Assembly (NCBI GenBank): GCA_945872855.1
Contig: CAMCAW010000006.1
Span: 1-48,491, forward strand
From: Rickettsia typhi
GTDB taxonomy: Bacteria > Pseudomonadota > Alphaproteobacteria > Rickettsiales > UBA1997
DNA: 48,491 nt
Direction: 5' to 3'
Part shown: piece after piece, positions 25,301 through 32,976 of the stretch
Position numbering within the stretch: position 1 is the first letter of the stretch
Layout of the letters: every line of letters begins with the position of its first letter
Made by a program: the position numbers and the translations under genes
Notes under the pieces: model-generated
The model's input: the letters and a program-made list of their open reading frames with translations, nothing else
Told to the model about the DNA's origin: nothing
Database searches by the model: none

Positions 25301-27126
25301 ATCGCTTCTTCAAAATTTTTCTTCAAATTTTCGCTAAATTCATTACCAGATTTGCTAAGATTTAGACGAAAATAATGGATCCAAACTTTATTATTTTCAG
25401 AAATATCAACAACATAAGTATGTTCGTGAATCACGTTGAAGCCAAAGCTTTCAAGGATTGGCATCACATCAGAAAGAATTAATTCGCGCTGTGGTGAATA
25501 AATTTTTAACTCCGTAACATCTTTATCGCTTGTCGAACTATTATACAAATTAAACAGAATTGATTTTTTTTCCAAACAGCTTTCAAGGCATGAAATATCT
25601 ATCGTCGCGCGTCTTGCATCAAAGCGATTTGTATAGCTTATAGAGAAGGAATTTTTATACTTTGCAAAAAGTGCAACTGTTTTTTCAGCGTCAAATTTAA
25701 CCGCGATTTCTTCTTTTAAGTTATCAGACCAAAGTTTTGTCATCTCAGCAATATCGCTTTCAAGCCTTAATTCATCGGGATTAACAACGCTTTCAGTGCG
25801 AATAATTAGGTGTAATCTGGTTAAATTCGATTCTGTGATTTGCACAAAAAGATCTACAACCAAACCTTGATAAGCTTGCGCCAAATAATCACAGATTTTT
25901 TTGCGCAAATCAGATGTACTGCGCTCGCGTGGCACAAAAACTAAACAGCTAACAAAGCGATTATATTTATCCTTGCGCGCAAAAAATCGCACTTGATTAC
26001 GACCACAAATAGCAACAATTCCCGTAGAAATTCGCAGCAAATCTGTCTCGCTAATTTGAAATAATTCATCGCGCGGATAAGTTTCAATTACCGACACTAA
26101 ATCTTTGTAATTATGGCTTCCCTTAGCGAATTCAGAGGCCTCAATCACTTTCGCAATCTTGCCTTTAATCAATGGAATTTGCGATGGACTTTGGCTATAT
26201 GCCAAAGAAGTAAACAAGCCAACAATGCGATATTCGCCTACAACCTCGCCTTTTACGGAGAATTTTTGTATGCGAATTCTTTCGGCATTAGTGCTACGAT
26301 GTATTTGCGATTTATAGCGCGATTTTACAATTTCAACAACATATGGATTCTTTATAACCTCAGCAATTTCTTGCGCCGAAGAGTTAACAATATTCGGCCG
26401 AAATTCTTCATATTTAGCACGAAACACGCCTAATGTTGAAGCGGTAACTTCTTTTAATTCATTATTTACGAAGTCGAATTCTTTGAAACCCAAGAGAATA
26501 AAGCTTCCATCAGATATCCAAGAAATAAAATCTTTAATCTCAGAAATTTCTGTTGCCGATTTTTTGCTAGTTGTAATTTTATTTTGTAACGCCTTCACAC
26601 TTACAACCATCTGCTTCCAATCTTCTACTACAATTTTAATTGTTTCAAGAAGCTTGCCAATTGCTTCTTTTAGTTTTGCAGAATCTTCAGAGCTAATTTT
26701 GCCAATATGAAGCTGAATGATTGATTCTGATTTAGAATTTTTATCGGCTCTAATAGATTGCAGCGCCCCAGATTTATCGCGGCTCGCCGAATAAATTGGA
26801 TGCATAATATTTTTTACTTCAATGCCAAATTTATCAATTTGCGCCGCAATTGAATCGACCAAAAACGGCATGTCGTCATTGATAATTTCGAGTATGCTAT
26901 AATTATTTTTTGCAGAATTATTGAAGTGAATTTTAAACTGCCCAGCTTTTTTATTTTGAAAAAATTTAAAGCTTGGAAGCGCGTTTTCGTAGAGCTCTTC
27001 AACTGTATATTGCGCAAAATCATGCTCTTGATTTTGCAAATAAAAAATTTTGATGAATTCTAAAAAATCTTTCGATTGTTTTTTAGAGCGAGAAAAATCA
27101 ACGACTTTCTTGATTAATTTTTGCAT
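22360..27126 (-). CDS. gdhB: NAD-specific glutamate dehydrogenase, 180-kDa class
   Basis: A 1588-residue catabolic glutamate dehydrogenase that deaminates glutamate to 2-oxoglutarate with NAD, feeding the TCA cycle. The N-terminal regulatory region has the family motif [11 protein letters not shown] near residue 80. The central catalytic domain includes [38 protein letters not shown] with the catalytic lysines, and [14 protein letters not shown]. The C-terminal helical region is complete. This enzyme class is common in alphaproteobacteria. It suggests glutamate is a main carbon and energy source, as in Rickettsiales. It lies 12 nt downstream of infC and probably shares its transcript. tRNA-Leu follows. 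Confidence 0.96.
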   Translation of the reverse strand: [1588 protein letters not shown]

Positions 27127-27138
27127 TTTTTTTCTTCA

Positions 27139-27807
27139 TTATTTTTTTGCTAGAATCGCTATCATTTGGTTTCCTTCCAATCTAGGGTTGGATTCGGGCT
27201 TGGCAAAAGCCTCGGTTTGCAGCAGCACATCCTTCATCATGGTTTTTGCCAAATCAAGATGCGTGATCTCGCGACCTTTCATTCTGACTGACACTTTTAC
27301 TTTATCGCCTTGCTCAATAAATTTAGCGACATGCTTCATTTTTACATCGAAATCATTTTTGCCAATGTTGATCGACATCTTGATTTCTTTGGTTTCAACA
27401 ACCTTTTGTTTCTTGCGCGCATCTGCCGCTTTTTTCTGCAATTCATAACGCATTTTTCCGAAATTGGTGATTTTGCACACAGGCGGCTCGGCACTTGGCG
27501 ACACTTCAACTAAATCTAATCCCGCATCTAACGCTTTTTTTATTCCCTCTTCAAGCGACATTACGCCTAACATTTCAGCATTGTGATCAATCACTCGAAC
27601 CTGCGCAGACCTGATCTGCTCGTTGATGCGATAAGACTTTCCGGCGATTTGCTCAGAGTTTTTTTGTCCATTTTTTGATTGATTTTGACCGCTATTTTGT
27701 TGTAGTTGCACGTATTTATTTGAATTGTTGATATTGTTGCAAAATGGTGTTGCATAAAGATTAGCGCCGTTATCTTGATAATCAAGCCGTTCATGGAGTG
27801 TTTCCAA
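27139..27807 (-). CDS. infC: Translation initiation factor IF-3
   Basis: The N-domain (INEQIRSAQVRVIDHNAEMLGVMSLEEG), the linker and the C-domain (ETKEIKMSINIGKNDFDVKMKHVAKFIEQGDKVKVSVRMKGRE) of IF-3 are complete. The start is unusual. The frame opens with a TTG at 27807, 4 nt after the rsmI stop, and the first 60 residues are Asn/Gln-rich and not part of the family. There is no in-frame ATG before the conserved INEQIR. A GGAAAG lies 9 nt before the ATC codon of that Ile, so a non-AUG start there, similar to the AUU start of E. coli infC, is possible. The true N-terminus is therefore uncertain, between 222 and about 160 residues. Confidence 0.92.
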   Translation of the reverse strand: METLHERLDYQDNGANLYATPFCNNINNSNKYVQLQQNSGQNQSKNGQKNSEQIAGKSYRINEQIRSAQVRVIDHNAEMLGVMSLEEGIKKALDAGLDLVEVSPSAEPPVCKITNFGKMRYELQKKAADARKKQKVVETKEIKMSINIGKNDFDVKMKHVAKFIEQGDKVKVSVRMKGREITHLDLAKTMMKDVLLQTEAFAKPESNPRLEGNQMIAILAKK

Positions 27808-27811
27808 AAAC

Positions 27812-28645
27812 TTATTTTTGCAGCTTCAGCGCCAATTGATAAATCTCTTTTCGATGCAGGCCATAAATTTGCGATAAATGCTCGGAAAGCTCTTTAATAC
27901 TCATTCCATTGCCAACAGCTTTTCTAATTTCTTGCTCTAATTCTTCTTGCGTAAGTGGTTTTTCGCCGCGATTTGCTTTTTCTAAAATAATTACAAATTC
28001 GCCGCGTAATTTTTCAACATTTTGCTTAAAAAATTCGATTACTTTTTCTAATTCATTATTAACAATTTCTTCATGAATTTTAGTAAGCTCGCGTGCTACA
28101 GCCACTTTGCGATTGCCAAAAATTTTATGCAGATCTTCTAGCATTTCTACCGCGCGCATCGCTGACTCAAAAAACACCAGAGTAAAATTTTTTGGCAACT
28201 CTTTGAGAGCGTTTTGGCGCTGAATTTGTGAGCTAGGCAGAAACCCGTAAAATAAAAAGTTATCGCAAGCAATGCCGCTAGCTGAGAGTGCCGTAGTAAC
28301 CGAAGAAGCGCCCGGAAGTGGTGTAACTTTCACATTATGTTCGCGCAGAAAACAGATCAACTTATGCCCCGGATCAGAAATTAGTGGCGTGCCCGCATCG
28401 CTTACCAAGGCAATATTAGAGCCACTTAACAACATATGCAAAATTTTCTTGCGCGTCATTTCATCAGAGTTATCATTATAGACTAATAGCTTTTTATTTT
28501 TGATCTCATATTTTTCGAGAAGGCGCGCCGTAATTCTGGTGTCTTCACAAATTATAGCATCGCTAAGCTTTAGAGTTTCTAGGGCGCGTAAGGTAATATC
28601 TTGCAAATTTCCAATTGGAGTTGCAACAACATAAAATTCAGACAT
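27812..28645 (-). CDS. rsmI: 16S rRNA (cytidine-1402-2'-O)-methyltransferase
   Basis: A 277-residue tetrapyrrole-methylase-fold enzyme that methylates the ribose of C1402 in the 16S decoding centre. It starts MSEFYVVATPIGNLQDIT, has the SAM-binding ALVSDAGTPLISDPG, and FYGFLPSSQIQRQNAL. I chose the ATG at 28645. A longer frame (to 28768) adds 41 residues antisense to the lipoprotein gene with no similarity. The start codon shares bases with the divergent LpoA-type gene in the palindrome CATG. infC follows 4 nt after its stop. Confidence 0.95.
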   Translation of the reverse strand: MSEFYVVATPIGNLQDITLRALETLKLSDAIICEDTRITARLLEKYEIKNKKLLVYNDNSDEMTRKKILHMLLSGSNIALVSDAGTPLISDPGHKLICFLREHNVKVTPLPGASSVTTALSASGIACDNFLFYGFLPSSQIQRQNALKELPKNFTLVFFESAMRAVEMLEDLHKIFGNRKVAVARELTKIHEEIVNNELEKVIEFFKQNVEKLRGEFVIILEKANRGEKPLTQEELEQEIRKAVGNGMSIKELSEHLSQIYGLHRKEIYQLALKLQK

Positions 28646-29951
28646 GAGAAATTTCTTTATTATTATTTTTGCGGCGGTTTTCCTTTTTTCTTGCGAATCT
28701 GGCCATAAATTATCGAGAGATATTTTTTCTTGGGAGCAAGAAAAGCCTGCTCCAATAATGCATCCCAAGAACCAAGCGCCATTTATTTATTCACGCAATT
28801 TAGATACTCTAAAGGCAAATAAAAAGAAAGTGAAGGTCGGATTATTTTTTCCTTTCTCTGGCAAAAATCGTGATTTGGGCTGGAGCCTTTATAATGCTGC
28901 AGTAATGTCACTTTTTGATAATGATATTAACCACAATATTGAGTTAGTTTTAGTTGATAGCAAAGATACAGCGAGCGAACCTGCAAAATCAATCAAAGAC
29001 ATCACCGATCAAGATATTAAAGTTGTTGTGGGGCCCGTATTTAGCAGCTCGGTTGAGTCTGTTGCAAAAGATTTTATGAGCAATTCTGTCACGGCAATTT
29101 CACTTTCTAACAACCAACAATTAAGCGGAAAAATTAACAATGGCGGCGGAGTTTTTATCGCAGGATTTTTACCCGAACAACAAATTGATAAAGTTGTAAA
29201 TTACGCTATCGGACATAATAAAATAAATTTCGCAATTTTAGCGCCTAATAATCAATATGGATTAACTGTGGCCAACATGTTTAAGCGCATAGTTAAAGCT
29301 CGCGATGGCATGATTATCACTTCTGAATTTTACGATCCTTCGGGCAACGATTTAAACAAAGTGGTTGAGCGCTTAGTTAACGCCTCTATGACGCCAGCCC
29401 GCTTGGCTGAAGGCCGCGGCAGCAAGCTCGCAAAAAATGCCGTAATAAAAGATTCTGACCGCACTTATCCGCAAGTGATTTTAATTCCTGAATCAGGAAA
29501 AACTTTAACAAAAATTACGGCGCTAATTAAGCAATATAACACGCAAGAACGTGAATATCAGTTAGCTGGCACTGGTCAGTGGGACGATATCTCTACATTA
29601 AATAATGTTAATATTTTTGGCGCGTGGTTTGCGGCACCCGATCACAATCGCTTTGCTAACTTTGAAAAATCTTATTACCAAACTTATAACAAACTCCCTC
29701 CGCGCATTGCCTCCATTGCTTACGACTCGATTGCGGCAATTGCAGAATTGATTGATAAAAAAGCTGGATTACCTTCAAATGCTGATTTTATTGGCTATAT
29801 TAACACGCAAAAAAATGGCTTTAGCGGAATTGATGGCTCATTTCGTTTCTTAGAAAATGGCTTGGTGCAAAGAAATTTGGCCGTGTTACAAGTTGGCAGT
29901 GGAGAATTTATAACAGTTGATAAGCCAGCAGAAAAATTTTTGAAGTATTAG
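28644..29951 (+). CDS. Penicillin-binding protein activator, LpoA/YraM-type lipoprotein
   Basis: A 435-residue lipoprotein with signal peptide MRNFFIIIFAAVFLFSC (lipobox Cys17) and a periplasmic-binding-protein fold. VKVGLFFPFSGKNRDLGWSLYNAA begins the type-1 fold, and NFAILAPNNQYGLTVANMF follows. This matches the C-terminal domain of LpoA, the outer-membrane activator of the peptidoglycan synthase PBP1A; the N-terminal TPR part is missing, as in alphaproteobacterial members. The divergent rsmI-lpoA arrangement is the same as in enterobacteria. Here the start codons overlap, so its promoter must lie inside the rsmI coding region. Confidence 0.85.
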   Translation: MRNFFIIIFAAVFLFSCESGHKLSRDIFSWEQEKPAPIMHPKNQAPFIYSRNLDTLKANKKKVKVGLFFPFSGKNRDLGWSLYNAAVMSLFDNDINHNIELVLVDSKDTASEPAKSIKDITDQDIKVVVGPVFSSSVESVAKDFMSNSVTAISLSNNQQLSGKINNGGGVFIAGFLPEQQIDKVVNYAIGHNKINFAILAPNNQYGLTVANMFKRIVKARDGMIITSEFYDPSGNDLNKVVERLVNASMTPARLAEGRGSKLAKNAVIKDSDRTYPQVILIPESGKTLTKITALIKQYNTQEREYQLAGTGQWDDISTLNNVNIFGAWFAAPDHNRFANFEKSYYQTYNKLPPRIASIAYDSIAAIAELIDKKAGLPSNADFIGYINTQKNGFSGIDGSFRFLENGLVQRNLAVLQVGSGEFITVDKPAEKFLKY

Positions 29952-29952
29952 T

Positions 29953-30339
29953 TCAACTAGCTTTAAACACAATCCTGCTCAGCTCCTGTCCGCAATCGGC
30001 GCTAAATCGGATTATTTCTTGCTCGCCTTTATTTGCCTTAGTTAAAACAGTAATTACGCCATCTTTAACACTTAGAGATTCAATATTTTGTGGCATAGAA
30101 ATTGTCTTAATTTTATCGCACTTCGATGCAAACGCAACACCAGTTGATTCTTTGCGATTCTTAATAATTTCAAACGCCGCCAATAAAACCACAAATACTA
30201 TAAAAAGCGCAAATACTGTAGATTTTAATAAAATCACGCCTCTGCTATATTTTTGCGGTTTCGCGTGTTCTTGTCTTTCGTGTCGCTCTCCGCGATTATC
30301 ATGGCCGTGGCTGTAATGCCTTCTGTTATTGTTATACAT
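29953..30339 (-). CDS. Small single-span membrane protein (DUF6476-like)
   Basis: A 128-residue protein of three parts. The N-terminus is His/Arg/Asn-rich and hydrophilic (residues 1-33). A single transmembrane helix follows (about residues 36-58, GVILLKSTVFALFIVFVVLLAAF). Then comes a small, probably periplasmic domain with two cysteines (CDKIKTISMP and SADCGQEL) and beta-strand character. This organisation resembles a small alphaproteobacterial family of unknown function (DUF6476), but I recognise it only loosely. It converges on the LpoA-type gene with one base between the stops. Bases 30340-30466 upstream hold only an AT-rich gap with a tiny hairpin. Confidence 0.6.
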   Translation of the reverse strand: MYNNNRRHYSHGHDNRGERHERQEHAKPQKYSRGVILLKSTVFALFIVFVVLLAAFEIIKNRKESTGVAFASKCDKIKTISMPQNIESLSVKDGVITVLTKANKGEQEIIRFSADCGQELSRIVFKAS

Positions 30340-30466
30340 AGTTCGTAAATATAATTTTCTCTAAAAAGAGTTTTTGGTTTCTAAAGGACGATAAAAATTG
30401 ATCAAAAAAGATTTTGCAAGCAGAATTAAAATCGAATAATTCTTTGCATCATTTTTAATCAAAAAA

Positions 30467-31669
30467 TTAAATGATTTGTAATTTTTTCCCAACCTTAATA
30501 AAGCTAGCAATAGCGCGGTCTAGATGCTCTTTTTCATGAGAGGCAGAAATTTGCACACGAATGCGTGCTTCATTTTTTGGAACCACAGGAAAAGAAAAAG
30601 CCACAACATAAATACCTTCTTCTTCAATCATAATTTTGGCAACTTGTGACGCCAAAACCGCATCGCCAAACATCACTGGCACAACTGGATGCACGCCAGC
30701 TCTGATATTGAAGCCAGCCTCAACCATTTTTGCTCTAAAATATGCGGTGTTGTCGGCAAGTTTTTTGATCAAACTTTTTGATTGCTTGATCATTTCAATA
30801 ATTTCAATTCCTACAGCCGCAACCATTGGCAGTACATTATTAGAAAAAAGATATGGGCGACTTTTGTTGCGCAATTTATCAACAATTTCTTTTTTAGAGG
30901 CAATGAATCCGCCGCCAGAGCCGCCTAAAGCCTTGCCGAGCGTGCTACTTAAAATATCAATCCTACCTTCAACGCCACATAATTCTGCCGTGCCACGACC
31001 ACTAACACCAGTGAATCCGGTGGCGTGCGAGTCATCAACAAAAACCATCGCGTTGTATTTATCGGCTAAATCGCAAATTTCATTTAGCTTGGCAATGTCA
31101 CCATCCATTGAAAACACACCATCGGTGACGATTAAACGATTTTTAGAATTTTGTGCTGCTTTTAATTTTTCTTCTAAATCTTGCATATTATCAAATTGAT
31201 AAAAATGGCGCGAAGCCTTGCAAAGCCTGATTCCATCAATTAAACTAGCGTGATTTAAATCGGCAGAAATAATTGCATCATTTTCATCTAATAAAGCTGC
31301 GAACACTCCACCATTGGCTGTAAAGCATGATGAATAAGTGATTACATCTTCGAATCCTAAAAATTCTGCAAGCTTTTTTTCGAATGTTTTATGCAGATCG
31401 AAAGTGCCACAAATAAAACGCACAGAAGCTGTGCCAAGCCCATATTTATCGAGAGATTTTTTAGCAACCTCAACTAAATTATGATTATTAGCCAGACCTA
31501 AATAATTGTTGGCACAAAAATTTAATACACGTTTTTTTATACCGCGAATAGAGATTTCAATTTCTGAAGATTGAGCGCCAGTAATTTGATATTCATCTTT
31601 ATAGAGAGCATTCTTCTTAAGAGCCTCTAGCTCTGCCGTAATGTCATTTAAAAAATTTTGCTTCATCAT
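30467..31669 (-). CDS. kbl: Glycine C-acetyltransferase (2-amino-3-ketobutyrate CoA ligase)
   Basis: A 400-residue PLP enzyme of the alpha-oxoamine synthase family. It converts 2-amino-3-oxobutanoate plus CoA to glycine and acetyl-CoA in threonine breakdown. The match to E. coli Kbl is close along the whole length: INFCANNYLGLANH is seen as VLNFCANNYLGLANN, and SVRFICGT and DDSHATGF are present. The PLP lysine is Lys246 in SSTLGKALGG. These features favour Kbl over 5-aminolevulinate synthase. The partner threonine dehydrogenase gene (tdh) is not adjacent. Starts at Met1 or Met2 are equivalent. The gene is divergent from the cysteine-rich lipoprotein of the MNIO cluster. Confidence 0.94.
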   Translation of the reverse strand: MMKQNFLNDITAELEALKKNALYKDEYQITGAQSSEIEISIRGIKKRVLNFCANNYLGLANNHNLVEVAKKSLDKYGLGTASVRFICGTFDLHKTFEKKLAEFLGFEDVITYSSCFTANGGVFAALLDENDAIISADLNHASLIDGIRLCKASRHFYQFDNMQDLEEKLKAAQNSKNRLIVTDGVFSMDGDIAKLNEICDLADKYNAMVFVDDSHATGFTGVSGRGTAELCGVEGRIDILSSTLGKALGGSGGGFIASKKEIVDKLRNKSRPYLFSNNVLPMVAAVGIEIIEMIKQSKSLIKKLADNTAYFRAKMVEAGFNIRAGVHPVVPVMFGDAVLASQVAKIMIEEEGIYVVAFSFPVVPKNEARIRVQISASHEKEHLDRAIASFIKVGKKLQII

Positions 31670-31796
31670 TTTGTGTTGATAAATATTATTAGTTAGAAAA
31701 ATAAAATTGACTTTTTTGGGACAAGAAATAAGTTCGTCGACGCTTTAAACTTAAAAAGTATTACAATTAAATAACAATTTAAAAAACATAGTAATT

Positions 31797-32066
31797 ATGG
31801 ACAAAAAATTTATTAAATCAATGGTGACTGCCATTGTAGGTTTAGGTCTTATTTCTTCATGCTCTATGATAAAATCAAAAGATTCTCACAAATGTGCTGG
31901 ATCTAAAAAAGAGTCTAACAATTGTGGCGCTAAAAATGGCTGCTCTGCTGCTAAAGTAGAAGCCCCTAAAACCACTAAAACAGAAACAGTAAAGACCTCT
32001 AAAGCTAAAGGTAAAAAAACTGTTAAAGCTGTAAAAACTACCGAAACTACTACTGAAAAGAATTAA
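31797..32066 (+). CDS. Short cysteine-bearing lipoprotein, candidate bufferin-like RiPP precursor
   Basis: An 89-residue protein. Residues 1-21 are a signal peptide ending in a lipobox (ISS-Cys22), so it is probably lipidated. Residues 31-53 hold three more cysteines in HKCAGSKKESNNCGAKNGC (Cys33-x9-Cys43-x5-Cys49). This resembles the KCxG...NDCG...C segment of bufferin/DUF2282-type precursors modified by MNIO enzymes. Residues 54-89 are almost all Lys, Thr, Glu, Ala and Val, a low-complexity tail. The stop is 11 nt before the DUF692 start. A TACAAT box lies at 31762-31767 with no good -35. The precursor role is inferred from position and cysteines. An unrelated lipoprotein remains possible. 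Confidence 0.65.
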   Translation: MDKKFIKSMVTAIVGLGLISSCSMIKSKDSHKCAGSKKESNNCGAKNGCSAAKVEAPKTTKTETVKTSKAKGKKTVKAVKTTETTTEKN

Positions 32067-32077
32067 TTCTTGATTCA

Positions 32078-32950
32078 ATGAAGTTAGCAAAAAACCCAAT
32101 CTCGTCAAATTCTGTCGGGGTTGGGCTTCGCGCCCCTCACATTCCTCATATTCTTAAAAATCACCAAAAAATTTCACAAAAAATTAGATGGTTCGAAGTT
32201 CATAGCGAAAACTATTATAACATTGGCGGATCTTCTGTTGCAACGCTTGCCGAGATTAGAAAAAACTTTCCCATCAGTTTGCATTCGGTCGGAAATTCCC
32301 TTGGGTCGGCACAAAAACTCGATTTAAATCATCTTAGAAAACTTAAAGAACTTATTGAAATTATTGATCCGTTTTTAATTTCTGATCATATTTCTTGGGG
32401 CTTGGTTGATGGCAAACACTTAAATGATTTATTACCCCTGCCCTACAGCAAAGAGGCTTTTAAGGTTTTATCAAATAATATTTCTGCGATGCAAGATTTT
32501 CTCAAAAGAGAAATTTTGATTGAAAATCCTTCGACTTATTTAGCCTATCAACATTCTGAAATTAGCGAAGTTGAATTTGTTAATGCTGTTGCAAAAAAAA
32601 CTGGCTGCAAATTTTTACTCGATGTAAACAATATTTACGTGAGTGCGCAGAATAATGCACAATTTGATCCGATTGAATACCTTGATCAAATTGATAAAAA
32701 AATTGTTAAAGAAATTCATTTGGCTGGGCATTCAAAATCTAAAATTTTTGATGGTAAAAAACACCAGCAAATTTTAATCGACACCCACAATGATTTAGTT
32801 TGCGATGAGGTATGGGAGCTCTACAGGCATGCGATTAAAAGGCTCGGCAAAATTCCAACATTAATAGAGTGGGATCAAGATATTCCTGAATTTAAAGTTT
32901 TTGTTAGTGAAGCGCAAAAGGCGAAGAAAATTTTAGAAAAACTAGACTAA
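32078..32950 (+). CDS. DUF692-family multinuclear non-heme iron oxidase (MNIO, BufB/MbnB-like)
   Basis: A 290-residue TIM-barrel enzyme of the DUF692 family. Members bind two or three irons and modify cysteines in ribosomally made peptides, as MbnB makes oxazolone-thioamide pairs in methanobactin and BufB makes thiooxazoles in bufferins. Motifs in order: GLRAPH, WFEVHSENY (residues 38-46), SLHSVGNSLGS (His69), ISDHISW (103-104), DLLPLPYS, LIENPSTYL (Glu149), LLDVNNIYVSAQN (Asp182, Asn184), EIHLAGH (His213, His217), IDTHNDLV and LIEWDQDIPE. All the usual metal-ligand segments are kept, so it should be active. It sits between a candidate precursor and a DUF2063 partner. Confidence 0.92.
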   Translation: MKLAKNPISSNSVGVGLRAPHIPHILKNHQKISQKIRWFEVHSENYYNIGGSSVATLAEIRKNFPISLHSVGNSLGSAQKLDLNHLRKLKELIEIIDPFLISDHISWGLVDGKHLNDLLPLPYSKEAFKVLSNNISAMQDFLKREILIENPSTYLAYQHSEISEVEFVNAVAKKTGCKFLLDVNNIYVSAQNNAQFDPIEYLDQIDKKIVKEIHLAGHSKSKIFDGKKHQQILIDTHNDLVCDEVWELYRHAIKRLGKIPTLIEWDQDIPEFKVFVSEAQKAKKILEKLD

Positions 32951-32976
32951 AAAAGCCGCAACTAAAAAGAAATTTT

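Noticed and set aside
30467..31669. 5-aminolevulinate synthase for the alpha-oxoamine synthase gene
   Set aside because: The sequence follows Kbl over its full length (SVRFICGT, the length of 400, and the N-terminus); alphaproteobacterial ALAS motifs are not matched as well.
31717..31740. Possible ECF sigma promoter (GGGAC ... CGTCG) upstream of the bufferin-like precursor
   Set aside because: The spacing between the two boxes is only about 12 nt, too short for ECF promoters, and neither box is a full match.
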